Assembly (NCBI RefSeq): GCF_014649775.1
Contig: NZ_BMTR01000006.1
Coordinates: 124,001-188,000 of the forward strand
Source of the DNA: Streptomyces longisporoflavus
GTDB lineage: Bacteria > Actinomycetota > Actinomycetes > Streptomycetales > Streptomycetaceae
DNA: 64,000 bases
Direction: 5' to 3'
The position numbers and the translations under genes were made by a program. The notes beneath the pieces are model-generated. The model was not told the origin of the DNA, did no database searches, and was given only the letters and a program-made list of their open reading frames with translations. Below, in pieces: positions 32,277 through 41,632 of the stretch (position 1 is the first letter of the stretch; each line of letters opens with the position of its first letter).

Positions 32277-35009
32277 ATGTCCCCGATCCCCCGCAGGTCC
32301 CTGCTCAAGGCCGCCGCGGTAGCCGGTGCCGCCGCGCAGTTCAGCTGGGCGCTCGGCCGCGGCGACGCCGAAGCGGCTCCCCGTGCGGCGGCGGACGACG
32401 GGCCCGTCACCGTCGGCTGGCTGGAGAAGGGCGGGCTCGGCGCCGCGCCCGGCTCCACCTTCGGCGTCCCGTGGGCCAAGGGCGCCCACCCCGCGGGCCA
32501 GAAGTTCGCCCTCGCCACCGCGGACGGCAAGGACGTCCCCGTACAGACCTGGACCACCGCCCACTGGCCCGACGGCTCGGTGAAGTGGACGGCGCACGCG
32601 GTGGGGCCGGACGCCGCCGGCACCGAGAAGTTCCGGCTCAGTGCCGCGGACCCCGCAGATCCCGGCAGGGGCAAGAAGGTCACCGTCACCGAGACCCGCG
32701 CAGCCGTCACCGTCGACACCGGGGTCATCAAGGCCGTCATCGCCAAGGACGGCGAGAAGCTCGTCCGATCCGTCACCCGCGACGGCGTGAAGATCGCCGC
32801 CGACGGGCGCCTGGTGCTCCTGCGCCAGAGTGACCTCGACGACGGCGACCACGGCAACGCCAAGTGGGACCGGTTCGACGGCGAGATCAGCGGCGCGAAG
32901 GTCGAGCAGGACGGACCGGTACGCGCCGTGGTCCGCATCGACGGCAAGCACCGCAAGGGCAGCCGCAGCTGGCTGCCCTTCAGCGTGCGCCTGTACTTCT
33001 ACGCGGGCGCGGACTCCTTCCGCATGGTGCACACCATCACCTACGACGGCGACGCGCAGAAGGACTTCATCCGCGGCCTGGGAGTCCGCTTCAGCGTCCC
33101 GATGCGCGACGCGGCGTACGACCGGCACATCCGCATCGCGGGCGAGGGCAAGGGATTCCTGACCGAGGCGGTCAAGGGCATCACCGGACTCCGCCGCGAC
33201 CCGGGCGCCGCCATTCGCACCGCGCAGGTCAAGGGAGAGAAGCTGCCGGACCCGGCGACCTGGGACCAGCGGGTCACCACCCGCCTCCAGTACATCCCCA
33301 CCTGGGGCGACTACACCCTCTCCCAGCTCTCCGCCGACGGCTTCACCCTGCGCAAGCGCACCAAGCCGGGGCACACCTGGATCACGGCGGGAGGCGGCGG
33401 GCGTGCGACCGGATTCGGGTACGTCGGCGGGGTCGGCGGCGGGTTCTCCTTCGGCCTGCGCGACTTCTGGGAGAAGCACCCCGCCCAGCTCGACATCCGG
33501 GGCGCCGCCGGTGACTCGGCCGAGGTCACGCTCTGGCTCTGGTCGCCCGAGGCCCAGCCGATGGATCTGCGCACGTACCACGACGGCATGGGGCAGGACA
33601 CCTACCCCGAGCAGCTCGAAGGCCTCAACATCACCTACGAGGACTACGAACCGGGCTTCGGCACGCCGTACGGCATCGCCCGTACCAGCGAGCTGATGTT
33701 CTGGGCCAACGCGGCCACACCGACCGCGGCCGTCCTCGTCGACCAGGCCGCAGCCGTGCGTACCCCGCCCCAGCTCGCCGCCGCTGCGGAGCATGTGGCG
33801 AAGGCAGGCGTCTTCGGCGGTCTCTTCTCGCCCGTCGACCGCTCCACGCCCGCGAAGGCGACGATCGAGGACCACCTCGACTTCCTCTTCACGTACTACA
33901 AGGACCAGGCAGAGCAACGCCGCTGGTACGGCTTCTGGGACTACGGCGACATCATGCACACCTACGACGAGGACCGTCACCAGTGGCGGTACGACGTCGG
34001 CGGCTACGCCTGGGACAACTCCGAGCTCTCGCCCGACCTCTGGCTCTGGTACGCCTACCTGCGCTCGGGCCGCGCCGACATCTTCCGCTTCGCCGAGGCC
34101 ATGACCCGCCACACCGGCGAGGTCGACTCCTACCACCTCGGCAAGTGGGCGGGCCTGGGCACCCGGCACGGCGTACAGCACTTCGCGGACAGCGCCAAGC
34201 AGCAGCGGATCTCGACGGCCGTCTACCGCCGCCCCTACTACTTCCTCACCGCCGACGAACGCGTCGGCGACCTGATGCACGCCCTGGTCGACTCCGACGA
34301 GACGTTCCTGGTGCTCGATCCGCAGCGCAAGGTCCGCACCGAGCCCTACGAACCCGACCGCAACGCCCTGTCCATCGGCTTCGGCACCGATTGGAGCGGC
34401 CTCGCGGCGGCCTGGCTCACCGAATGGGAGCGCGGCGGCCCCAAGGCGGCCAAGGCCGAGGCCCGCCTCCGCTCCACCATGCGGACCATCGGCGCCCAGC
34501 CCAACGGCTTCGTCCAGGGCAGCGGACTCTACGACCTGGACACCGGGAAGTTCGCGGTGGCCGCCGAGCCCGTCGTGAGCGTCTCCCACCTCTCCGCGAT
34601 GTTCGGCCTGGTCGAGATGTGCGCCGAGCTCATCGACCTCGTGGACGAGCCGGAGTTCGAGGAGGCGTGGCTGGACTACTGCCGTTACTTCAACGCCACC
34701 AAGGCCGAGCAGAAGGAGCGCTACGGCAAGGACTTCGGCAGCCTGCTGCTCTTCCAGGGACACTCCCGCCAGGACGCGTACGCCGCCGCCCGGTCGAAGG
34801 ACGAGAAGCTCGCGGCGCGCGCCTGGCGGAAGTTCTACGACAGTGACGGCTATACCAAGTCCATGAGCTGGGCGAAGACCGACCTTCAGGGCCCCGCCGT
34901 CCTGGAGCCCGGATACGAGAATCTGCGGATCAACACCAACGAGACCGCGCTCTTCGGTCTCGCCGCCATCCAGAATCTCGCCCTGGTCGGCGACCAGCTC
35001 CCCGGTTAA
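32277..35009 (+). CDS. Secreted exo-rhamnogalacturonan lyase-like protein (PL26 / YetA type)
   Basis: A 910-residue protein with a Tat-like signal (RRSLLKAAAVAG). The N-terminal RIFT-barrel-type domain (about 45-130, ending near WPDGSVKWTAHA) is followed by a large beta-sandwich and an (alpha/alpha)-barrel part (WYGFWDYGDIMHTYDED, WDNSELSPDLWLWY, HHTGE-type MTRHTGEVDSYH, ALSIGFGTDWSGLAAAW). This architecture is that of PcRGLX/YetA-like proteins, the fungal founder of which is an exo-acting rhamnogalacturonan lyase (PL26). ATG 32277 has GAGAAAGG before it; ATG 32250 has no ribosome site. It probably releases unsaturated disaccharides from rhamnogalacturonan-I for the transporter encoded just upstream. 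Its stop overlaps the end of the convergent GH12 gene by 4 bases. Confidence 0.85.
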   Translation: MSPIPRRSLLKAAAVAGAAAQFSWALGRGDAEAAPRAAADDGPVTVGWLEKGGLGAAPGSTFGVPWAKGAHPAGQKFALATADGKDVPVQTWTTAHWPDGSVKWTAHAVGPDAAGTEKFRLSAADPADPGRGKKVTVTETRAAVTVDTGVIKAVIAKDGEKLVRSVTRDGVKIAADGRLVLLRQSDLDDGDHGNAKWDRFDGEISGAKVEQDGPVRAVVRIDGKHRKGSRSWLPFSVRLYFYAGADSFRMVHTITYDGDAQKDFIRGLGVRFSVPMRDAAYDRHIRIAGEGKGFLTEAVKGITGLRRDPGAAIRTAQVKGEKLPDPATWDQRVTTRLQYIPTWGDYTLSQLSADGFTLRKRTKPGHTWITAGGGGRATGFGYVGGVGGGFSFGLRDFWEKHPAQLDIRGAAGDSAEVTLWLWSPEAQPMDLRTYHDGMGQDTYPEQLEGLNITYEDYEPGFGTPYGIARTSELMFWANAATPTAAVLVDQAAAVRTPPQLAAAAEHVAKAGVFGGLFSPVDRSTPAKATIEDHLDFLFTYYKDQAEQRRWYGFWDYGDIMHTYDEDRHQWRYDVGGYAWDNSELSPDLWLWYAYLRSGRADIFRFAEAMTRHTGEVDSYHLGKWAGLGTRHGVQHFADSAKQQRISTAVYRRPYYFLTADERVGDLMHALVDSDETFLVLDPQRKVRTEPYEPDRNALSIGFGTDWSGLAAAWLTEWERGGPKAAKAEARLRSTMRTIGAQPNGFVQGSGLYDLDTGKFAVAAEPVVSVSHLSAMFGLVEMCAELIDLVDEPEFEEAWLDYCRYFNATKAEQKERYGKDFGSLLLFQGHSRQDAYAAARSKDEKLAARAWRKFYDSDGYTKSMSWAKTDLQGPAVLEPGYENLRINTNETALFGLAAIQNLALVGDQLPG

Positions 35010-35719
35010 CCGCCCGAGACGGTAAGGGAGTTGGTGGTGAAGTCCAGGCCGCCGGCCGAGCCGCTGATCTCGTAACCGAACTGCACGTCGCCGATGGTCT
35101 CGTTGCCCATCCAGCCCTTGGTGTTCTTGATCCACTTCAGGATCGGCAGGATGTCGACGGTCCCGGCCGAGGAGTCGGAGGTGCGCAGGAACGAGAAGAC
35201 CTCGTTGGCGCCGTTGGAGCCCTTGTAGACCGCCCAGGTGTGGCCGCCCAGGCTGACGGAGCCCTGGGCGGTGCCGAGGGGGCCGACGTTCCCGTGGTAG
35301 TTGACCCAGAGCATGATCTCGTAGTCGTAGTCCGTGTCCCAGATGTCGTACGAGGAGTTGTAGTCGCCCGCGGACGGGACCCTGACGTCGTACGAGCTCT
35401 TCAGCGAGGACAGCGAGTCGACCGGCTTGCCGATGACCTTCTTGGAGTTGGGGTAGGACTTGATGCCGCCGGTGTTCGGGTGGTCGGCGCGCACGCTCCA
35501 CTTCGTGCCGGAGTCCGCCGATATGCACTGGCTGCCCGCGCCCGAGCCCCAGATGTTGTTGTAGAGGGTGTAGCCGTTCAGACTGGTGTTGCCCCATTGA
35601 TCGCAGGAGCTCCAGACGGCGGCCTGCGCGGGCGCCGACGCGAGGCCGAGTACCGCGCCCGCCGCCAGGGCGGGGGCGAGCAGCAGGCGGGTCAGGGTGC
35701 GGCGGGGGTGTCGTGTCAT
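35006..35719 (-). CDS. Secreted GH12 endoglucanase/xyloglucanase
   Basis: A 237-residue family 12 glycoside hydrolase: signal peptide (RRTLTRLLLAPALAAGAVLG, cut near AQAA) and a single jelly-roll domain. Expected catalytic glutamates are E134 (DYEIMLW, nucleophile) and E217 (GYEISG, acid/base). Family landmarks are a first Cys pair (SSCDQWG, SQCISAD), ADHPNTGGIKSYPN and GNVGPLG. GH12 enzymes act on beta-glucan, carboxymethyl-cellulose or xyloglucan; here the neighbours (GH42, GH31, GH3, GH74) favour xyloglucan. The ATG overlaps the GH42 stop (ATGA), so it is the last gene of the leftward xyloglucan operon. Confidence 0.93.
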   Translation of the reverse strand: MTRHPRRTLTRLLLAPALAAGAVLGLASAPAQAAVWSSCDQWGNTSLNGYTLYNNIWGSGAGSQCISADSGTKWSVRADHPNTGGIKSYPNSKKVIGKPVDSLSSLKSSYDVRVPSAGDYNSSYDIWDTDYDYEIMLWVNYHGNVGPLGTAQGSVSLGGHTWAVYKGSNGANEVFSFLRTSDSSAGTVDILPILKWIKNTKGWMGNETIGDVQFGYEISGSAGGLDFTTNSLTVSGG

Positions 35720-37752
35720 GTGTCGTCTCCAGGGTGGGGGGAGAGGTGCCGCGGGTCCGGGGCGGGCCCGCGGTCGTCGTCGGCGGGGCGCAGGACGGCC
35801 ACGCCGTGGCGGCCGAGGGAGATCGCGTCCTCGGCCTTCCTGCCGGTCAGCAGATCGAGGTGCCGGCCCGGCACGGGCACGGTCACCTGCTCGCGGCCGT
35901 GGTGCAGGAGGAACAGGAGATCGCCGCGGCGTACGGCCTCGACTCCGCGGGGGAGGCCTGCGAGCAGAGGCCGTACGCCTGCTTCGGCGGCCACCCGCGC
36001 GAGCAGCTCGCGCAGGGCCCCGGGCTCGGGCAGCGTGGACAGATACCAGGCGCGGTCGCGGCGCAGGACCGCCGGGAGGCCGTCGAGTTCGCCGCCCCGG
36101 TAGGCGGCGACCGTCTCGGCTTCGTCGTCCGCGAGCAGTTCCTCGGACCAGAGGGTGCCGGTGAACTCCCCGCAGTCCACGCGCTCCCCGGCATCGAGGG
36201 GCCACCACTCGTGCACGGTGCGGATGCCGAACAGGGCGCGGAGCCGGGCGTCCATGCCGCCGGGCCGCACCCGGTCGTCCGCGTCGGCGACGCCGGTGAA
36301 AAAGCCGCAAACGAGGGTGCCGCCGTCGCGTACGTACGTCAGGAGGTTGTCGATCGCGGTGTCGGTGAGGAGGTAGAGGTGCGGGACGACGACCAGGCGG
36401 TACGCGGCCAGGTCGTGCTCGGGGTGGGCGAAGTCGACGGGGGTGTTCGCCTCCCACAGCGCGCGGTGCCAGGCGCCCAGGATCTCCGCGTGGTCGACCA
36501 GCGACGAGGGACGGCCGTCCTGCCCGCTCGCCCACCAGGAGTTCCAGTCGTGCAGGACGGCCACCTGCGCCGTGACCCGGCTGCCCGCCATCTCGGGGCC
36601 GACCGCCGCGAGCTCGGCGCCGAGCTCCTTGATCTCCTGGAAGGTGCGGCCGTGCTCGCCCGCGTGGCTCACCATCCCGGAGTGGAACTTCTCCGCGCCC
36701 TGCCGGGACTGGCGCCACTGGAAGTAGCAGACGGCGTCGGCGCCGCGGGCCACCGCCTGCCAGGTCCACAGGCGGTTCAGACCGCGCGGCTTGGGGTGGT
36801 TCACCCCGCGCCAGTTGACGGGCCCGGCCGCCTGCTCCATCAGCATCCAGGGGCCGCCGCCCGCCTGGGAGCGCGTCATGTCCTGCACCAGCGCGCCCTG
36901 CTGCGCGCCGAGCGGGTCGCGCGGGTCGGGATAGATGTCGACGGAGACGACGTCCTCCTGCGCGGCCCACAGCCACGCGTCCTGTCCGGACCACAGCGGC
37001 ATGAAGTTGGTGGTGACCGGCAGGTGCGGGGTGTGCGCGGTGACGATGTCGCGCTCGGCGCGGAAGCATTCGAGCAGGGCGTCGGACGTGAAGCGCTTGA
37101 AGTCCAGGACCTGGGCGGGATTCTTCAGATAGTGGGCGCGCCGCGGCGGCAGGATCTCCGCCCAGCTGTCGTAGCTCTGGCCCCAGAAGGCCGTTCCCCA
37201 GGCGGAGTTGAGCGCGTCGAGCGAGGGATACTTGGCCAGCAGCCAGCGGCGGAACGCGACCGCCGCCTCCTCGCCCCAGTCGTAGGTGCAGTATTCGTTG
37301 TTGATGTGCCACATCGTGAGCGCGGGGTGGTGCGCGTACCGGGCCGCCAGGTCCTCGGTGATGGCGGCGGCGAAACCGCGGTAGGCGGCGCTGGAGTGCG
37401 CGAAGTGCTGGCGCGAGCCCCACCACTCGACCTGGCCGTTCTCGTCGCGGGGCAGCGTCTCGGGGTGCAGGCGGCCCAGCCACGGCGGGGGAGCGGAGGT
37501 CGGTGTCGCCAGGACGACGCCGATGCCGTTCTCGTGCAGCAGGTCCATCAGCCGGTCGAGCCAGCCGAAGTTCCGCTCGCCCGGACTCGGTTCGAGCTTC
37601 GCCCAGGAGAAGACGCCCACGGTGACGGAGTTGACCGACGCCTCGCGCATCAGGCGTACGTCGTCGTGCCAGACCTCCTCGGGCCACTGCTCGGGGTTGT
37701 AGTCGCCGCCGAACAGGATCCGGCCGCGGGTGGTGTCGTCGAGGGAAGGCAT
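35716..37752 (-). CDS. GH42 beta-galactosidase
   Basis: A 678-residue cytoplasmic family 42 enzyme. It begins with the signature ILFGGDYNPEQWP. Catalytic residues are E153 (HINNEYC, acid/base) and E306 (WMLMEQAAG, nucleophile). The TIM barrel is followed by the trimerisation domain (from about 390, VAVLHDWNSWWASGQDG) and a small C-terminal beta domain. Galactosyl caps of xyloglucan oligosaccharides, or pectic galactan fragments, are the likely substrate. It lies between the transporter genes (8 bp gap) and the GH12 gene (4-base overlap). Confidence 0.94.
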   Translation of the reverse strand: MPSLDDTTRGRILFGGDYNPEQWPEEVWHDDVRLMREASVNSVTVGVFSWAKLEPSPGERNFGWLDRLMDLLHENGIGVVLATPTSAPPPWLGRLHPETLPRDENGQVEWWGSRQHFAHSSAAYRGFAAAITEDLAARYAHHPALTMWHINNEYCTYDWGEEAAVAFRRWLLAKYPSLDALNSAWGTAFWGQSYDSWAEILPPRRAHYLKNPAQVLDFKRFTSDALLECFRAERDIVTAHTPHLPVTTNFMPLWSGQDAWLWAAQEDVVSVDIYPDPRDPLGAQQGALVQDMTRSQAGGGPWMLMEQAAGPVNWRGVNHPKPRGLNRLWTWQAVARGADAVCYFQWRQSRQGAEKFHSGMVSHAGEHGRTFQEIKELGAELAAVGPEMAGSRVTAQVAVLHDWNSWWASGQDGRPSSLVDHAEILGAWHRALWEANTPVDFAHPEHDLAAYRLVVVPHLYLLTDTAIDNLLTYVRDGGTLVCGFFTGVADADDRVRPGGMDARLRALFGIRTVHEWWPLDAGERVDCGEFTGTLWSEELLADDEAETVAAYRGGELDGLPAVLRRDRAWYLSTLPEPGALRELLARVAAEAGVRPLLAGLPRGVEAVRRGDLLFLLHHGREQVTVPVPGRHLDLLTGRKAEDAISLGRHGVAVLRPADDDRGPAPDPRHLSPHPGDDT

Positions 37753-37760
37753 GTGGTGGG

Positions 37761-38687
37761 TCAGCCCTTCACCGCGCCGGTGAGCATGCCCTGCTTGAAA
37801 TGCCGCTGCACGAACGGCGAGAGGACGGCTACCGGCAGGAGCGCCAGGACCATCACGGCCATCTGGATGGCGAGCGGCGACAGATGCCCGGTGTTGATCG
37901 CCTGGGAGAGCCCCGTCGGTTTCTGCTGCTTGATCACCAGCTGCTGCATGACGTTCTGCAGCGGCATCATGTCGGGGTCGCTGAGGTAGATCGACGCGTT
38001 GAACCAGGCGCTCCAGTAGCCCACCGCGTAGAAGAGGGTGATGACGGCGATCACCGCGCGGGAGAGCGGCATGACGATCTTCCACAGGATGCGCAGGTCA
38101 CCGGCGCCGTCGATGCGGGCGCTCTCGACCAGCTCCTGTGCCGTGCCCATGAAGAACGCCCGCAGGACGAGGATGTTGAAGACGTTCAAGGCGCTCGGCA
38201 GGATCAGTGACAGGTAGGTGTCGGTGAGGCCGAGGCCCTGCACCACCAGATAGGTGGGAATGAGTCCGGCGCCGAAGAACATGGTGGCGACGATGACGAG
38301 CAGGATCGGGCGGTGCAGGACCGACCCCGGGCGTGAGAGACCGTACGCGCACAGGACGGACACCACCATGCTGAACAGCGTGCCGATGACCGTGACACCC
38401 ACACTGACCAGCGCCGCACGCGACACCTGGCCGCCGCCGAGCAGCTCCTGGTAGTGGACGAACGTGACCCCGCGCGGGATCACCACCAGGCCACCGGTCT
38501 GCGTGATCGTCCTGACGGACGAGAGGCTGGTGACGACCACCACCCACACCGGGAAGAGAACCGCCAGGCAGACCAGCGTCAGTGTCACGCCCTTGGTGGC
38601 GAGGCCGGCCCGGGTCGGCGGCTCCTCCCACACCGGGCGCAGCCCTGACCTGCTGCCGGGCTTGATGCCGAAGTTCAGCACGCTCAC
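37761..38687 (-). CDS. CUT1 permease, MalG/LplC-type
   Basis: A 308-residue membrane subunit with six helices. The EAA loop reads ELVESARIDGAGDLRILW and the end is GMLTGAVKG. GTG 38687 overlaps the stop of its partner (GTGA). It resembles the LplC/YtcP type used by binding proteins of the LplA class, and its operon encodes such a binding protein. Likely cargo is xyloglucan oligosaccharides, inferred from GH12, GH42, GH31 and GH3 around it. Confidence 0.92.
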   Translation of the reverse strand: MSVLNFGIKPGSRSGLRPVWEEPPTRAGLATKGVTLTLVCLAVLFPVWVVVVTSLSSVRTITQTGGLVVIPRGVTFVHYQELLGGGQVSRAALVSVGVTVIGTLFSMVVSVLCAYGLSRPGSVLHRPILLVIVATMFFGAGLIPTYLVVQGLGLTDTYLSLILPSALNVFNILVLRAFFMGTAQELVESARIDGAGDLRILWKIVMPLSRAVIAVITLFYAVGYWSAWFNASIYLSDPDMMPLQNVMQQLVIKQQKPTGLSQAINTGHLSPLAIQMAVMVLALLPVAVLSPFVQRHFKQGMLTGAVKG

Positions 38688-39718
38688 CGCTTGTACACCC
38701 CCTGCTCGCCCATGAGGTGGGCTGCCTTGTTGGCCCCGAGCACCATCAGGAGGCCGAAGACGCCCTTGACGATGCCGATGGCGGCGCCGTAGCCGAAGTT
38801 GCCGTTGTCCAGGCCGGTGTTCCACACATAGGTGTCGAGGACCTCGGAGGCCGTGGCACCCACGGCGGCGCGCTGCAACAGGATCTGTTCGAAGCCGACC
38901 GTGAGCGCGTTGCCGACCTGGAGCACGAGCAGCAGGGCCACCACCGGGCGCAGCGCGGGCAGCTGGATGTGCCACATGCGCCGCCAGCGGTTGGCGCCGT
39001 CCATCGCCGAGGCCTCGTACAGGTCGGGGCTGACGGCGGCGAGCGCGGCGAGGAAGACGATGACGCCCCAGCCCGCGTCCTTCCAGACCATCTCGAAGGT
39101 GACCAGGAACTTGAACAGGCCCGGGTCGGTCATGAGGTCGAAGCCCTCGTGCCCGTGGTCGCGCAGGACCTGCGCGACCAGGCCCGCCCCGCCGAACATC
39201 TGCTGGAAGACCGTGATGACCAGGACCCAGGAGAAGAAGTGCGGGAGGTACAAGATCGCCTGGGCGACCGCCCGCACCCTCGGCCGCACGAAGCTGTTGA
39301 TGAACAGCGCGAGCGCGATCGGCAGCGGGAAGAACAGCGTCAGCTGGATCGCGAAGATCGCGAAGGTGTTCCTGACCGCCTGCCAGAACAGCCGGTCCTC
39401 GACCATGTGCCGGAAGTGCTCGACGCCGACCCAAGGGCTCTGCGTCATCGCCTGGAACGCGTTGTCGGCGATATAGGGGTCGTAGTCCTGGAAGGCGACG
39501 ACGTTGCCGATCAGCGGCACGTAGTTGAAGACGAGCAGGAGCAGCAGCGCCGGCAGCACCATCAGGAGCAGCACGCGGTCGCGGCGCAGCCGGTGCCGCA
39601 GCGGGACGCGGGCGGGTGCCTTCTTCTTCGTTCGGGGCGGGGGTCCGGCGGGTGCGGCGGCTTCGGAGGGTGCCCGCCCGGTGGTGGCCTCGCGCGCGTG
39701 AGTCGTGCTCTGGGCCAT
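38684..39718 (-). CDS. CUT1 permease, MalF/LplB-type
   Basis: A 344-residue membrane subunit. The cytoplasmic N terminus is rich in Ala, Pro and Lys (RTKKKAPARVPLRHRLRRD), followed by six helices and the EAA loop DLYEASAMDGANRWRRMW. ATG 39718 follows the binding-protein stop by one base. LplB-like features include FVRPRVRAVAQAILYLPHFFSW and YGAAIGIVKGVFGL near the C terminus. Confidence 0.92.
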   Translation of the reverse strand: MAQSTTHAREATTGRAPSEAAAPAGPPPRTKKKAPARVPLRHRLRRDRVLLLMVLPALLLLLVFNYVPLIGNVVAFQDYDPYIADNAFQAMTQSPWVGVEHFRHMVEDRLFWQAVRNTFAIFAIQLTLFFPLPIALALFINSFVRPRVRAVAQAILYLPHFFSWVLVITVFQQMFGGAGLVAQVLRDHGHEGFDLMTDPGLFKFLVTFEMVWKDAGWGVIVFLAALAAVSPDLYEASAMDGANRWRRMWHIQLPALRPVVALLLVLQVGNALTVGFEQILLQRAAVGATASEVLDTYVWNTGLDNGNFGYGAAIGIVKGVFGLLMVLGANKAAHLMGEQGVYKR

Positions 39719-39719
39719 G

Positions 39720-41405
39720 TCAGGAGGCCGCGTCGCCGGACGCCCCGGCCTCATCGAGGAGCTTCTTGTACCAGTCGCGCAGCTTGTCGCCGCCGCCCGA
39801 CTTCCAGTCCGACGCCGCCTGCTGCATGTCGGAGACCTTCTTGCGGCCCCGCACGATGTCCTTCTCCAGGTCCTCGAACTCGGCGTTCAGCTCGGTGTAC
39901 CGGGTCGGCTCGATGATCATCATGCCGTGGAAGAGCGGCTTCTTCGTGTGCGCGCCCTGCCGCTGCTGCCACTCGACCATGCCCTCGGTGACGTCCGGCA
40001 GATCGGGATAGGCGACGAAGGGCGCGGGCGAGGCCAGGTACTCGTACGTCGAGAAGACCTCGTTGTTGCCCTTGCCGTTCTTGGTGAGGACGCCGTCCTC
40101 GAACGTGTGGTGGACGCCCTCGACACCGTACATGCGCAGGCGCTGCTCCTTGGAGCCGTAGGGAGCGGCCGTGAAGTTGGCGAGGGCGAGGATGTCGCGG
40201 ACGGTCTTCTCGTCGGCCTTCTCGCTGATGAACGTCCAGATGTCGGCCGGCGGACGCGCGTACAGGGTGGGCGCGCCGCCGTCGGCGGCGAAGTAGTCGA
40301 ACGCCTCCATGCGGAACTTCTTGTTGTCCACGCGCTGCACGGCCGCCTTGCCGTACCAGTCGGAGAGGTCCTGGCAGTACATCCAGACCTTGCCCGCCGC
40401 GCACAGGTCGCCGATGCTGCCGGCCTCGGCCTTCGCGTCGGGGTGGACGAAGCCCGCCGAGTAGAGCGTGCGCGACCACTCCAGGGCTTCGAGGTATTCG
40501 TCGGTCTCGTAGCGGTTGACGAGTTTGCCGTCGACGAGCTTCCAGTAGTACGGCTTCTCCGGGAGCACGCCGAAGATGTTCCACGCCGCCCAGCTCATGT
40601 CGCCGCACGCCCACACCTTGCTCTTGGGGGCGTTGAGCTGCTTGCACAGGTCGTAGAACTCCTGCGCGCTGGTGGGTGCTTCGAGCCCCTCCTTCTCGAA
40701 GAGGTCCGTGCGGTAGAACGGCGCGATGTTCGGCGTGGTCGCGGCGGGCATCGGCAGGCCGCGCAGCTTTCCGCCGAAGATGGAGCGCTGCCAGGCACCG
40801 GTGGGGATCGCGGCGAGGTTCGGGTACTCCTTGACCTTGTCGCCGCTCAGATACGGGCCGAGGTCGGCGAACTTGTTGGCGACGGCGCTCGGTATCTTGC
40901 CGGTCAGCTCCCAGCCGGGCACCACCACGGCGTCCGGCACACCGCTGGAGGCGAGGACGGCGCCCAGCTTCTGGCCGTACGTGTCGCCCTGCTGGTTCTG
41001 CCACTTGACGCGGACACCGGCGGCCTCGTCCATCGCCGTCCAGTAGGGATTGCCCTGCTTGGGCACGTTCCCCCAGATCGGTGCCATGACGGTGAACTCA
41101 CCGCCCTTGCCGAGCTTCTCCGGCACCGACTGCTTGAGCTCGGAGGCGGGCAGCGCCTTGGTGAAGCCCGCCGCCGAGCCGTTCTTGGCGGGGATGTCCG
41201 GGCCCGTCAGCTCCGAGGCGACGTACGCGGGGAGCAGGTCCTTGAGCTTCTTCCCCGTCGTGGTGCCCTCGTTCTTCGACCCGCTGCCGCCGCAGGCCGT
41301 GAGCAGCGGGGCCCCGCCGGCCACGACAAGCGCGGCGAGACCGGATGAGGCGAGGAAAGATCTCCGGCTCGAACGAGAGCTGTCGGAGGAGGAGTTCGGC
41401 GTCAT
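39720..41405 (-). CDS. LplA-type sugar-binding lipoprotein
   Basis: A 561-residue solute-binding protein, larger than MalE-type ones. The N terminus combines a Tat-like motif (SRRSFLASSG) and a lipobox (PLLTACG). The mature region has FTVMAPIWGNVPKQGNPYW, GKLRGLPMPAATTPNIAPFYRTDLFEKEG and many aromatic residues for sugar stacking. It heads the leftward xyloglucan operon. The 296-bp gap between it and the divergent GH3 gene carries two full TCGAAGCGCTTCGA palindromes, one 58 bp upstream of this ATG, so it is probably repressed by the LacI protein encoded at 3266. Confidence 0.92.
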   Translation of the reverse strand: MTPNSSSDSSRSSRRSFLASSGLAALVVAGGAPLLTACGGSGSKNEGTTTGKKLKDLLPAYVASELTGPDIPAKNGSAAGFTKALPASELKQSVPEKLGKGGEFTVMAPIWGNVPKQGNPYWTAMDEAAGVRVKWQNQQGDTYGQKLGAVLASSGVPDAVVVPGWELTGKIPSAVANKFADLGPYLSGDKVKEYPNLAAIPTGAWQRSIFGGKLRGLPMPAATTPNIAPFYRTDLFEKEGLEAPTSAQEFYDLCKQLNAPKSKVWACGDMSWAAWNIFGVLPEKPYYWKLVDGKLVNRYETDEYLEALEWSRTLYSAGFVHPDAKAEAGSIGDLCAAGKVWMYCQDLSDWYGKAAVQRVDNKKFRMEAFDYFAADGGAPTLYARPPADIWTFISEKADEKTVRDILALANFTAAPYGSKEQRLRMYGVEGVHHTFEDGVLTKNGKGNNEVFSTYEYLASPAPFVAYPDLPDVTEGMVEWQQRQGAHTKKPLFHGMMIIEPTRYTELNAEFEDLEKDIVRGRKKVSDMQQAASDWKSGGGDKLRDWYKKLLDEAGASGDAAS

Positions 41406-41462
41406 TGCGTCAACCCTTCGTGGCGCGTGCCCGGACACACGGCGGTCACCGCCGGTCGGCAT

Positions 41463-41476
41463 TCGAAGCGCTTCGA
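41463..41476. promoter_or_regulatory. LacI-type operator TCGAAGCGCTTCGA, leftward xyloglucan operon
   Basis: A 14-bp perfect palindrome, identical to the core at 3159-3172, upstream of the LplA-type gene. The gap 41406-41701 contains nothing else I can support besides this and its twin. Confidence 0.75.
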
Positions 41477-41632
41477 TGTTGCTGCGAGGTTAAGTGAAGG
41501 CTTGAGCCGTAACAAGACTCGTTCCGCAATTCCTTCGAGAGGCGCGGGAGTGCGTCCTGAGCGCCCAACTCGGTTGGTGTGCGGGGAGCTTGATGTCGGC
41601 CACCTTGACATGAGCTTCGGTGGCACCCAGCA

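Noticed and set aside
32956..35597. Long minus-strand open frame opposite the PL26-type gene
   Set aside because: Low-complexity Val/Gly/Ala/Arg-rich translation with no recognisable domain; the plus strand carries the real gene.
37085..37100. GAAGCGCTTGA sequence resembling a LacI operator inside the GH42 gene
   Set aside because: Incomplete palindrome within coding sequence; similar near-matches arise from common Lys-Arg-Leu and Ser-Ala codon runs.
35716..38085. N-terminal extension of the GH42 frame by 111 codons
   Set aside because: The extension overlaps the permease gene antiparallel in frame use, is Arg/His/Pro-rich, and the GH42 protein begins normally at ATG 37752.
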